Shown: piece by piece, positions 45,455 through 57,322 of the stretch | Numbering within the stretch: position 1 is the stretch's first letter | Layout: each line of letters starts with the position of its first letter | NCBI GenBank assembly: GCA_039619475.1 | Contig: CM077115.1 | Location: 517,038,815-517,102,814 of the forward strand | Direction of reading: 5' to 3' | Source: Icerya purchasi | Taxonomy: Eukaryota > Arthropoda > Insecta > Hemiptera > Monophlebidae | DNA length: 64,000 bases | Notes under the pieces: model-generated | What the model was told of the DNA's origin: nothing | Database searches by the model: none | Seen by the model: the letters and a program-made list of their open reading frames with translations, nothing else | Position numbers and translations under genes: made by a program

Positions 45455-45468
45455 AAACTGCAGAAGGT
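45455..45468 (+). repeat. Right target-site duplication of the R1-like element
   Basis: Perfect copy of the left duplication, directly after the AATA-rich tail. Confidence 0.95.
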
Positions 45469-45945
45469 GAGCGAGCAAAATAATTACTTTCAAAACTGTA
45501 GGCACTTTATGTAAATTTTAAGTTTTATGGTATAATAATAACTGATAATGATTGAAAGATTTTACATAGAACAAGAAACAATGGAAAATAGCCTGCGGGA
45601 CAAACGGCTCGAGTGAGTTGATCGTAAAAAATACCGACAGGTCAAAAAAAATCTGTAACAAATATCGGGCGTGAGGGCTGGATAAGAGAATGAGACAACT
45701 TCTAGAACTGGAGTATAAGATTAATTTGATTATATTTTTATAAAAATGACAGTATTATTCTCTTACGATTTTACATGTAATGTGTAATTTTCATGTCGGC
45801 TTTCCATAATTGTGTTTTTACCGGTTGATTAGAAGTAATAAAATTAAGCAATTTTTTAAATCTTAAACGTTGTTTGTGTACTACGCGCGTGTGATTTATA
45901 ACACGATGAATTTATTTAACGTCATAACTGAAAATAAATAAGGCC

Positions 45946-45990
<45 letters not shown>

Positions 45991-48029
45991 TCTTTGTTTC
46001 GTTACGTTTTGGAACATTATGTCTAATTCCGAAATGTACACAAGACTTTGTAATAATGCCGATGATTATTTGTAATAATATTTCTGGCTTGTGAATATTT
46101 GTTTTTATTGTTTTTAAGTCGAGGATACTTCAACATAAAAACGGATAATGCAATGTGCATACAGAAATATAAAGCTTTCGTGTGATATACTTGCTTTGAC
46201 TGCTTGGTTCGCTATTAAATAAACAATTCTTGTATATATGCAAAATTGGTCTTAGAAATGGTCCCCTAGCTTTAAAGTCTACAATTCGACTCGGCTGAGG
46301 AGTGTTCGTGTTAATGATTAAACTTGCACTAGTTAGGTTTTAATAAAAAGTAATTAAGAAATAATTCGCTTGTTTACCGTGTTAAATAGAAAATTAAAAT
46401 TTGTTCGCGATAAACTAAATTTGTTCGCGATATTTATATGACAAAAATAGTTCGGCGAGAGAAATATGTATATTTAAACTTGCCCACGGGAACAAAGGGA
46501 ATTCGAATCGGATTACTAACAAAAATAAAATCGAAGTAGAGCCTAATAAAAATACTATCCTTCTTACTATTCAAATTCTAAACTGCCATATTTAAGGTAT
46601 AATTTTATAATTTTATAATTTCGTTTTATTTTTTTCTCATAACTAAAAATAAAACAAAAGTTAAATTAAAAATTGTAATAATTATGTATTTTTTAAAACA
46701 CATTTTTCAAAATTTCTTTAAAGAAGTCGTTATCTTTCTCCATGAAACAACGTATTTCTCAAATCTACTGCCTACTGCAGAAGATATTATGTAATTATAT
46801 AATGCCCCCGAAATGTCTCTCTGAATCCGCTCCTGGTACAAGAGTAAATAATTTTGAAGGATATAGATAATAAGTGAAGAAATATTTATACTTTGTTATT
46901 AATTTTTGCAATTATATCAATTGCATACGATTTGATTTAATTATAACTAAAAAAAAAAGGCATTTCATGAAAAACGAGTTTAGATGTTATTTTAAAATAA
47001 AAATACTAAATACATATCGGGAAAAGATTAACATTTTTCGTCTAAAGTAGTTTATGCTCGATGCGTCTAGGTTTGTTTATTAGAATTTAAGTTGCAGCAA
47101 GGATCTTGTATATTTTCTATATTTTGTTAATTACAATTACTCGATATAAAGAAATATCGAAAAACTTTCTGTCGTAGGAAAGAAGCAAATTCTCTATCTT
47201 GGGTAACTTAATGCGATTGGTGCATAGGCGAGCATTAAAAGCTATTCCTCGAATAGTTACAGATTCGTACTTCTTGGAATGTTAGACTAAACCGGGGCTT
47301 GATGTTAAAAAAAGCGAAGGAATGAGACTAAACGAGCAGTTTATTTTCTGATATAATTTTTCATTAAATAACCGATGGTCTAAAAAAATTCTGCTTTGCG
47401 CTTATGCAAATGTAATTATTGAAAGTTGGCCATTTATCAAGAATAATATCGAGCTATTTGATATTACTTTCAAAATAAATATTTTTATTATTTATTATTT
47501 ATTATTTATTATTTATTATTTATTATTACAGCTCTGTGTCAATATTGGCTCTTAGCAAAAATGATAGTCTCCATTTTACTTAATTCATTTGGTTAAATAA
47601 TTTTTCATCGTATGGAACTTTCTTTTAATCTGCGCTGCAACCCCTTTCGGTATAATAAATAATATTTGACCGCGCCATCAATGCCAATTTAAAATGTTTT
47701 AGTTTAGGAAAAACATTTAGAAACAGTAGGAAGAGGAATGGTCGGAGGATGTTACTTTGGTGGGAAACTTCTGCATCGGTTCGTTTTTTTTTGTTTTTTT
47801 TTTTTGCAAAGTGCTAATTTTTAATGTAGAGCTCCTTTCATTCCGTTCGTTAATAATCACTTGAATGCAGTAGCCTGTAAATTTTTAATTTATCACTTAA
47901 ATTTATTTGCTATATTTTGATAGTTGTTATAATTAACAAACAGGATGTTGAAAGATTCTTTATTCACTTATCATTTTATTTAGTAGTAAGTTTCGATGAC
48001 CATTCAAATGGTACAAATATTTTACAGCA
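45469..48029. other. AT-rich non-coding interval
   Basis: (AAT)n at about 45,948-45,990 and a heptamer TATTATT tandem at about 47,488-47,526. GCCCCCGAAATGTCTCTCTG and AATCCGCTCCTG near 46,803 look like the right end of a CA-ended DNA transposon, but no left partner was found. No gene is seen. Confidence 0.45.
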
Positions 48030-48750
48030 CTTGAAATTCGAGGTAATATACTTAAAAATAATTAGAAATATAGGGAAAAAGTTATCAGATATCGTTAATT
48101 AAGCAGTAACGGGTATAACGGGAATAATGTGTGGAAAAGGAACGGATAGGATATAATAACAAATGAGGAGTAGGACACAAGCCTAAACGAATGGGAATAC
48201 AGAGCAGAACGCTCCACCGAAAGATATGAACACTACATCAGCGCCGCAGACAACTGCATCATTTAAATAGAAAAGACAATGTGGTGGGTAAAAGAAGCCA
48301 ACAAGAAGTAACAGCGAGATGAAATGGCTTAAGAATGCAGGCGAATGGCAACGGCAGAGTGTCGAAGTGAAGAAAATGGAAGAAAATGGAAGAAAATGAT
48401 GGGTTAGAAGGAAAACTAGGTTGGACCGACAGATAAAATTATTAATTATTGAAAAAGGAGGAAGCATCCGACCAAAAAGCCTTTAATTACATAATGGTAG
48501 CGGGGTAGAAGAAGGGATGTTTTAAGGAAGAAGAAGCAACAAGCTAAACAATCAGTCGCCTCATTACCAAAGGTACCAAAACGGCCAGTAACGCATATCA
48601 AATACCAGTATGAATCGCATAGGGAGGAGAATGAATATAGAAAAATGAGCGTGTAAAAAGAATAATAAAGCCACTGGAATGAGAACAGGGGGGTCAGAAA
48701 TGATCAAAAAATTGGGACACGCAAGTTGATTAGAGGCAGTGAAAATAACG
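48030..48750. repeat. Degenerate dispersed repeat, copy 2 (pairs with 32.1-32.9 kb)
   Basis: It aligns in the same orientation with copy 1 from the GATATNNTTAATTAA region (about 48,090) through GTCAGAAATGATC (about 48,690). A GAAAATGGAA triplication at about 48,371-48,398 and an extra 100 bp near 48,200-48,290 are private to this copy. Coding strand is undecided. See copy 1. Confidence 0.7.
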
Positions 48751-48889
48751 GATCGTGAGATAGTCTCGTTAATTAATATTTAAGAATGTATCTCAGAAAA
48801 TAGGAGCACGGAAACAAATTAAAATCCGAAAGGATAAAGGAGACCCCGATATCAGCTGACCTATTCAAACCATCAGTAGTAAACACGCT

Positions 48890-49120
48890 GAAAAAGAAAC
48901 GGGGGAGAATTATTGGTCGTACGGGGGAATTCCTGGATTATGGAAGAAATTTCGACTTTTAATGTGGGATAGCAGAATTCGGCGAAGTTGAAGGAAAAAT
49001 AGAGGGGGGATTATTCGAAGGGGAAAGGTGTTTGATATATTTTCGGAGAATGATAAACGACTGTGTTCAGAAAGATAAACAAAAGAGAGACCAATTGTTT
49101 AGAGCTAGATCGATAAAAGC
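48890..49120 (+). mobile_element. Possible LINE endonuclease trace
   Basis: One plus frame reads G-E-F-L-D-Y-G-R-N-F-D-F, then G-E-V-E-G-K, and L-I-Y-F. The order resembles the middle of insect LINE endonucleases (L-L-D-F ... N-G ... G-D-x-E-G-x-x-T ... V-I-D-Y). Stops interrupt it. If right, it argues that the adjoining degenerate repeat is also plus-strand. Confidence 0.3.
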
Positions 49121-52100
49121 GAGATTATAATGGAAAGATCTGAAGGAAGGAGAAATAGAAAGATTAATGGAGGGGCAAATAGTACTGAGTGAGAGATGAT
49201 TAGAAGTTTTTCACTGGCTGATATAGTAATATCACGAGATGAAGAAAAGAGCAAGGTAGAGAATTTAAAGTAAAAGAAGCCGCACTAATAAAATAGATGT
49301 TGAAAAGAATAGAACACTAAGGAGATAGTCCTCGAATCAGGGCAAAACAATTTTTATTAAAAAAAATCATTTGCATTTTACGATGTGTCGCATTGGTCAA
49401 TAGCGATGATCAAAAACAAATCTTTTCTGAGAAAATATCGATTATCAACCTCGAGTCTGTTATCTATTTTATATCGCGCCATCTCTTGCTGTTTGGTTTT
49501 ATCAGCCTAATAAAATTTCCCGATAAATAATACGTCCCATTTTTAACGATTCATTTATATTCTCCGATTTTGCATGAAAATAATTATGTGAACATAATTA
49601 TTATTATTATTATTATTATTATTTCGTTAATTAATTTAACCGGTTACGCGCTGTTTGCCAACGTGCGATTTGCCAACACAACCAAGATCATGTTATTTGC
49701 CAGCATAGAATGCATTTATATAGTGATAAGGTATACATGAATTAAGGTTGGTTGTCATTTTTATACCTGTTTCAAACCTTTTTTTTTTTTTTTTTGTGAA
49801 CTAACCCGAATTGTTTTGCAACTTTACACTTTTAGACATTTTTAGGGCTAATGATTAACAGTATGCGTTAATATTCAACCTTATTTATTCCGCGAAGTAG
49901 TACATGCCTTTTTTTTTTTTTTTGGTTATTTATTAATATTAAATTAATATTACTTTAAACTGGTATATTTTCGAAAATGTTTAATTACCGGTGACTCTTT
50001 AATATTAATATTGGTTTTTGTAGTCGATAATATTTTCATTTTTTGACTATTATTAAAAATTAACAAAGACCAATCTTATTCGAAACAGTTTGCTTAAAAC
50101 TGAACTCTAATTATACAACAACATTTTTTTCTTCGTCGTTTTTGTTTTTTTTTTCTTTTTGGCCTGGCAAAAACCGTTTGTTCATTACATTAAGTTAATA
50201 TAAACACAAAAGATTGTTTAATCTTATTATTACGGGGATAGTAAAGATCAGTGGGCATGCATGGATAGGACCTCTATGCGCCACACCATCTAACAAAGTT
50301 ATTCAATTTAATATTACTCCTTACGAAGTAGTAAAAAATGCCAAAAGCAAACATGGCCGTAAATGTGTTAGCGTAGAATAATTCAGAGAAAAATAATAAC
50401 CAGACCGAGCCCAGGGTAGAGATTGTATTATCGAGCTCGACTGAGCAGCAAAAAAGCACGCGATACAAATTAATACTATAAATGATAATGTTCAAAACTT
50501 TAAAATGGCAACATGAATCCTGCTTGGGTTTGTGACTGGAATTGATCACATAGCTGACCTATATTCAAAGTAAAACTTTACATTCTTGTATATCTTCCTT
50601 TTTTTACTTATTTATTATTTTTGTATATGTATATTACATATGTGTGTATGGTTATCATTGTTTAGGCAAGCTAGGAATTACTTTAACTAATAAACTAAAA
50701 TTTCATTTTAATAAATAAATTTAAACACAGCCGGAGGGGTCCCATATCGCAGCAAAGTATATACACAATATAGTAGGTAGATCTGTTCCAACATTAAATC
50801 ATTAACAAGCACTGATTTTCTAATTTCAAATAATTCAAAGTTAAATAATAGATGGTTGATGTCCTCTCTGAAACTGGCCTACGTATGATTATTGTTATAA
50901 TGTTTGTTGGATCAATATCCGCTTTAAACATTCTGGAGTGTCCCATGCGTAACTGACAAATAGTTCTGATAAGCTTACGAACTTGACGAGCCGATATCGA
51001 TAGATAGTTCTGGTAAAACCAAGGGTAATTTGGGGGGGGGGGGGGGGTTAAATTTAAGTTCTACGAATCGTCTGGGATAATATATTAGGTCTGGTACTAT
51101 TTCGCCTAATTCCCATTTCGCCTAAAAATGGAATGACCCCTAAAAAAAATAATAATAATAATAATTTGAAAAAATCAACTTGGCAACACGGTCACGTTTG
51201 GTAGGCAGAAAAAAGATTACCCTGACGCAGCGGGGGATCCCTCGATTTTTTAACCGAGAAAGCATCTTTGATAAACAATGCCCGGCGTTTGCCCGCTGCC
51301 GAGACCACCCGACAAATTGAATGATAGTTACCCAAAATTTTATTGTTTTTGTAGCTCGGAGGACAGCGTCATTAAAGGTCGTAAGAAATGCCGAATCCTT
51401 CTCAATATGCGGAAAATCACCGCATACTGACTGCTTTACGCTATGAAGTCGTAATTTGTTCTGGCTTGGGTCTTATTCCGAAGGAAACTCTATTCTTCTA
51501 TCTTGAATATTATAAGTTGTCGCTTGTGAATAAAACAAAAAGTTTGAGTCAGTCTAATATATGCAGTAATGGATGTATGTATATCATTTATTAAAACAAA
51601 TCGAGCAAGTAAATAATACATATATCCAATATTTATATATTGAAATATTTATTGCAAATTACGTTTTAAATGAAATGTTATTCAATTAGATTTCGGCAAC
51701 AGAGAATAAAAAAAAATTGTCATCCATTAAAAAATTATTTTCTCTTAATTGCTATAAATTTTTGTTTTGTACGTCAAAAGTATATTATAAAATATTTGGT
51801 TAATTGAATAGCGTCTTTTTATATTATCTTTCTTTTTCCTTTTGTAATGTTAAATCGTAATCTTTTGGCAATTTATTGAATTAAGACATTTTAAATAGTA
51901 AAATAGGTTTTTTTTCTTTATCTTCTTTTGGATTTGCCGAAAAATGGCGTCTGAATCAGTAAAATGGTCGATCCGCATGAATATGAGTTATGCGCGAACA
52001 TACAAAAAAAAAAAAAAAAACATGCGCGACGAACACATAACCTCTTTCTATTTGTAAGTCGGAAAAAATTAAAAATTAAAGACAAATTTATTGACTTATA

Positions 52101-52460
52101 AAAAAATTAAAGTATACTATTAGATTAATAAGTGTAATTTTTGCTCAATATTAACAATTTACTTTTCGTTTATTAACTTTTTAAGTACAGCTTCTTTTTG
52201 AGATCGTCCGCTGCTGACAAGTCCAACGCAATAAAGAAAAAACAAATAAACAAATGGATACACTTTTTGCCTCTTTCTTAAGATTTAAAAAGAAAATATT
52301 AGAAACAAATTTCTGTCCAAAAACAGAATTAAGAAAACGAAAAAATTTATTTTGTTTGTTTTTTAACGAGGAATTTAGATAAAACTAGCATAAATGTGCA
52401 TTGTTATCAATTTGTAATAAAAGCATTTATCCGCTTACAACTCTTTATCCTGGAGTATTT
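49121..52460. other. AT-rich non-coding interval
   Basis: (ATT)n near 49,599-49,623, a G17 run at about 51,031-51,047, and A/T-runs. A 68-codon ATG frame at 51,388-51,594 follows an acceptor-like TTTTTGTAG (about 51,353) but encodes nothing recognised. Confidence 0.4.
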
Positions 52461-52469
52461 TTCTTTCTT

Positions 52470-53463
52470 GTGGTAAGTGTAATAGAAAAAAGTTTAGAAA
52501 CAAAAAATGTGTGTACAGCGGCATTTCTCGATGTCCAACAGGCTTTTGATAAAGTTTGGCATAATGGTCTATTATATAAATTAAAAATTTTGTTACCAAC
52601 TAGGTTATATCTCTTGTTAAGTTCATATCTGCATAACCGATATTTCCAGGTGCGCTATGAACACACGTTTTCAGAACTATATCCAGTTCAAGCAGGAGTG
52701 CCCCAGGGATCAGTTCTGGGACCCACGCTGTACTTGATATATACAGCAGACTTTCCTGTACTGGAAAATGTTCAGGTAGCTACATTTGCTGACGACACGG
52801 AAATTACTTGCGTCACATTCAGATCCGAAGATAGCAAATGAAAATCTTCAGAATGCCCTTATCGAAGCAGAAAACTGGTTTAAAAAGTGGAAAGTTCAGA
52901 TCAATGAAAGTAAATCGGTAAACATTCATTTCACGAATAGAAAAGTCATAACCCCAACTGTTAGGATAAATGGACTGGAATTGCCCGTGAGAACAACAGT
53001 TAAGTACTTGGGATTACACCTAGATAGTCGTTTAACATGGAAGCAGCACATTCAGACAAAGAAAAGAGAAATAGATATTCGTGTTAAAAAAATGTACTGG
53101 CTTCTAGGAAGAAATAGCGTTTTAAGTATTGATAATAAACGTTTGATATACACAAGTATCTTGAAGTCTATTTGGGCCTACGGAGAACAGCTTTGGGGTT
53201 GTGCTAAACCTACAAATCTGAAGATAATACAGACCGCGCAGAATAAAATCCTTAGGCTCGTAACCAAGGCGCCATGGTATGTATCAAATCAAACTTTGCA
53301 TCAAGATTTAGGGATAGAGTATGTGGCAGATGTTATTAAAACTCATGCCCGAAGACACGCAGAAAGACTTGAAAGTCATCCGAATAAACTTGCTGCTGGA
53401 CTGCTACATACTGCTAATGATAGGAGGCGGCTGAAGCGTAAGAAACCTCATGACCTTGTTTAA
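52470..53463 (+). pseudogene. Jockey-like reverse transcriptase, frameshifted
   Basis: The first frame shows A-A-F-L-D-V-Q-Q-A-F-D-K-V-W-H (about 52,520), A-G-V-P-Q-G-S-V-L-G-P (about 52,695), Y-T-A-D-F-P, and F-A-D-D-T (52,785-52,799), the catalytic site. It stops at 52,841. The next frame carries on from near 52,805 with A-S-H-S-D-P-K-I-A-N-E-N-L-Q, so one shift lies just after the active site. The thumb has K-Y-L-G-L-H-L-D-S-R-L-T-W, W-A-Y-G-E-Q-L-W-G and I-L-R-L-V-T-K-A-P-W-Y-V, all diagnostic for Jockey-group elements. It ends at 53,463 with a basic K-R-K-K-P tail. The fingers and the endonuclease are absent. Confidence 0.9.
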
Positions 53464-53573
53464 GGTAAAGTTTATCGGGTAGGTACTATTGGGTACTTCT
53501 CCCTTCATGCTAAATATTTCCCTGTTAAGAATATTGCTAAATGGCCTAGATGGCCAGTTTGTAATACAATAAC

Positions 53574-53606
<33 letters not shown>
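52470..53606 (+). mobile_element. 5'-truncated Jockey-like LINE with poly(A) tail
   Basis: It begins inside the RT domain, carries the RT C-terminal half and thumb, a ~115-bp 3' UTR and a 28-A tail (53,579-53,606). No target-site duplication could be confirmed: TTTCTGTAAC after the tail has only a weak partner near 52,460. Matching sequence at 1,745-2,200 is an older fragment of the same family. Confidence 0.9.
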
Positions 53607-53613
<7 letters not shown>

Positions 53614-56600
53614 AACTCCGAAAACCTTAATTTTTCATGTCACACTAAATATCAATAAGGGGCTTCCTATATACTGACTGATAAGGTGGGATTTATAGAG
53701 CACTGGACTTGGAATGAAATAATTCACAAATATTCATCGGAGTCGTCGTTTCGTATATATTTACATTTAATACATTTTTAGCGGTATTTTTTCACTTCTG
53801 ATTTTCATATGAACCTTTTTGGTTGTTTTTCGAAAAGAAAAGATTAACAGCGGAATCAAATAGCAAACAACCTGTTTAAAATTCGACAATGATGACACGC
53901 TGTTGCCAACACGAATGTACCCATTTATTTGTATTAATTGCAATTCTGATGAAAACTGTTTTAATACTTGTACGTGACATTGTTACTTACCGCTATAAAA
54001 AAATAATTATATATTTTTTTCTATCCTATTCTATCTAATTTAAATAGTAGTGAGCGCCTTATTAATGTTAGGATCCAAAGTTTTTTAGTTGAATAAAAGT
54101 GCCCGATATATTGATTAAAATAACTAAAAGTTATTAATTATCTAATGGAAGTTGTTTGTAGCAGACGAAGTTTATTTTTAATTTATAGCAATAAAAATGT
54201 TGTTTGCCTAAGACTAAAGAAATTTACTGCCAAAGTAATTTCATTTTACCGTTAAGTAGTTTAAAAATTAAGATATAGATACTTTAATTACAGATTATTA
54301 TTATTATTATTATTATAAGATTGTTTAAAATGTTCGTTTTGTTTATAACGTTTAAAAATAAAAATTACGATTTATCCTCGACGATTTTATTTATTTATCT
54401 ACCGTAATGCCCCACAGGTGTAACAACTAGCCCCGAATCCGAATCGGGGGCAAGTTGTTACGATCGACTTATTTACTTAAATTGTCCATTGTGAAAAAAT
54501 AAGGTAAATTTTAATAATTTTTCTTAATCATATTTCACTAGCTGAATAGAGTTGTATTATCGACAAAAAGCAATCAAATGTATAAATTATGTGATAGGCT
54601 TTGTCATATTGATAGTTATCTAAAAATTGTAACAACGTGCCCCTCCCTCCGCTACTTGTATTTATAATTATATTTCAAAATACTAACTTAATTTTTTCAT
54701 TATTAGCTAAATATTTTACTTTTATTGAAAAAAGTATAAATAGTTGAATTTACGATCGATCGGTAAACGGGCCGCGGTTACTGAGAAAATGGCGATGGGC
54801 CGGCGCAAAGGGAGATAGTAAGGTGAGGGAAGAGATAAGCGATTACGGAGAAAAGTGCGATATAAAGGGGGACCGCCAAAGTGTTTCAAATGAAATCCCT
54901 GAAGCGGAAAAAGCCTAGTGTCAACCTTATTTTTCTTCCTTTTTCTTTAAAAGTGTGCGTTACGCCCATCGCGCGCGCACTTGATATTTTCAGGGCAACG
55001 TTACAGACCAATAAGCATTTGGGGGGTTGGCGGCTCCAAAAGTGGGAGTTGTGGGCCCGAGCTTCGCTAATAAATTCCCCCTTTCACCGGAAATCATTAT
55101 CAGTTTCAGCACGCGTACAGCAATTTTACGAAGCCTTTTTCGCAATTCGCAGCTTTTTAAGTAATTCTATAAATGCAAAACTGAAAAATACTTCATATCG
55201 TGGCGACAAATTTAAACTGGGCTTCTTCAGCGCGGGAACAATTTTTATCGATTGAGTTCCGCTAAAATAATATTAAAATTAAACGAAGGAGACTTTAATT
55301 GTTTCAAGAAAATATCGTTAGAACTGCATGCAGTAGTCGGTAATCTTAAAATTTGTTTTGTAAGAATCCCTTTTTTTCTTTTTTCAAAAAGAGCATTTTT
55401 TTACAAAAATTTTTACAGAAATTATGAAAAGCTTTTTATACTAATTCTATTAAATTTTCGCGCGTAACCCTCTTCTTCCCTTTAGGGTGAATGGTATAAT
55501 ACGGATTAATTTTCATTCAAATATTTTAAAATAAATAAAACCTCTTTTCTTTTTTTTTTTTTTTTATTCTTATTTATCGTTATTATTATTATAACTCGGC
55601 TCTTTTTAATCTAAATCAAATATTCCGTGTACCTCATTTTGAAGCGGCAAGCTTAAAACATTTTATGACAACTACAAAGGTATAAAAACAACTGCACACA
55701 GGTGTATTGTGTCTAACTCGGTTACGAGCAGAAGTTACTGCGCAAGACGGAAAAAGAAATTTCCTTAATATTATTATTAATCTTGCGAGATGTGTGATCA
55801 ATGTTAATTTGTATTTTTTTTTTTGCTTTCTGTTTCCTTAAATTTTATCTGAGCATTGTGGACACTGCTCTGCAGTTGGCGGTCATATTTCAGGATGAAG
55901 TTTCTTCCTTTATATGTATTATCTAGTATAATAAATAGTGCTGTGACTGTTTTTTTCTATAGAATTTGGTTTATGTTTATTCTTTATCAAATGCTCGGCA
56001 TAAGTGGATTTTTCTATTTCATTCTTAAAAACAGTCACAGTCTTAGCTAAATATGATAAAGGTAATGCTATGAACGTAGCTGAAAATTACTATATAAATA
56101 AACACAAAAGTAATATTCTAAACGATCAAATCCCAAATAACAATAACCCCCTATTTAATATAAAATTAAAAAAAATATGTTATATATTTTTATATTTATT
56201 TAAACTTGATCATTAAATTTCTTAAAAATATTATTTATTATAGTCTATGTACTTTACACCCTTTTAATAGTTACGACCATTGACTCTATATTTGTTATTT
56301 TAAACCTATATATAAACCACAGCATTCCCTTGTTGACCTCAGTGTGATTTAGAATTTGTATCTGTTCACATATTGGTTTAGCTGATGATGGGTTATGCCC
56401 GAAAATGTTACTAAGTAAGAAAATTTATCTTATTAGTTTGTTATAATTGTTTATTATATTTGTTATTATTAACTTACTATTTTTATTATTCAGTTATATT
56501 AGCAGATTGTATGCTGTATACTTTTAACAGCCGATGATTATGATATATTAAAATTTAACAATGAAACAATGATGAATATAATAAAAATTGTCGACGAATA

Positions 56601-57034
56601 AATTGTAAATATTATTGAATTAGTTCTTACATTATTAATTCTGTGCCCATTTCAAAAACACATATCTAAAAGGAAGGATGATGAAACACTGTATTCTAAC
56701 GTATAATGCATTAAGAGATGGATGAAATAAATTTCTTTGGATGAGCTTGGTAATCTGTATGGAGATATAAAGTAGTGATTTAAAGAAGCGAAACCTATGC
56801 TGAGAAATCTAAAAAAAAATTTAAATTATACTGAAATAAAATTAATTCTAACATTAAGGGAAGTAAAATAACTGAAATAGCACGAAATGTGCCTTTTTAA
56901 TTATTTTAAAGAATGTGTATAAAAGATAATAGTTAAGTATTTTATCGGTGCTGTTTACATGACGCAAAGTAAAGTTACTTAATTATACCGATATGCATAC
57001 TTTGCGATTAAATGTACAAAGGAATAGAAAGAGG
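53607..57034. other. AT-rich non-coding interval
   Basis: It contains the hairpin at 54,420-54,461 and (ATT)n near 54,296-54,316. A 124-codon frame (54,881-55,255) is more GC-rich at its start, but its product is not recognised. TGTGACTGTTTTT (about 55,946) recurs inverted near 56,024. No supported gene. Confidence 0.4.
54420..54461. repeat. Strong hairpin with GCCCC/GGGGC stem
   Basis: GTAACAACTAGCCCC and GGGGCAAGTTGTTAC pair at 14 of 15 positions around an 11-12-base loop. Related words GGTGTAACAAC and TGTAACAACGTGCCCC occur nearby (54,417 and 54,629). Confidence 0.85.
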
Positions 57035-57042
57035 AATGGATA

Positions 57043-57314
57043 CATGGGCGTCGCCAGTGGGGGGCAGGGAAAGCAGCTGCCCTCCCCCCTGGAACCTTGA
57101 AACTTTTTAATCAACGGGCCATGATGAGTATTCATAGGCGCGTAATCATGGACAATTTGCCAGAAACCCACGAAATTTTAATTAAGATTTCATTCTTGTT
57201 TAATAAAATATTAAGCCTTTACAACTTATTATATAAATTTTATTCTTTTCCTATAACTCGTATCCTCTTTCTTTCATCTTGCCCCCCCTGGCTCATCGGC
57301 TGGCGACGCTCTTG
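57043..57314. mobile_element. hAT-like MITE with perfect 8-bp target duplication
   Basis: Terminal inverted repeats CATGGGCGTCGCCAG and CAAGAGCGTCGCCAG (complement of right end) agree at 13 of 15 positions and start with CA. Identical AATGGATA sits at 57,035-57,042 and 57,315-57,322. Subterminal GGGGGG and CCCCCCC blocks and 272-bp length are typical of hAT-derived MITEs. There is no transposase. Confidence 0.9.
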
Positions 57315-57322
57315 AATGGATA

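Noticed and set aside
46795..46842. Sequence resembling the right end of a hAT-like element
   Set aside because: No matching left terminus or target duplication found within the window.
52308..52330. Left target duplication for the 52.5 kb Jockey element (TTTCTGT)
   Set aside because: Only seven bases shared and about 150 bp from the apparent 5' end of homology.
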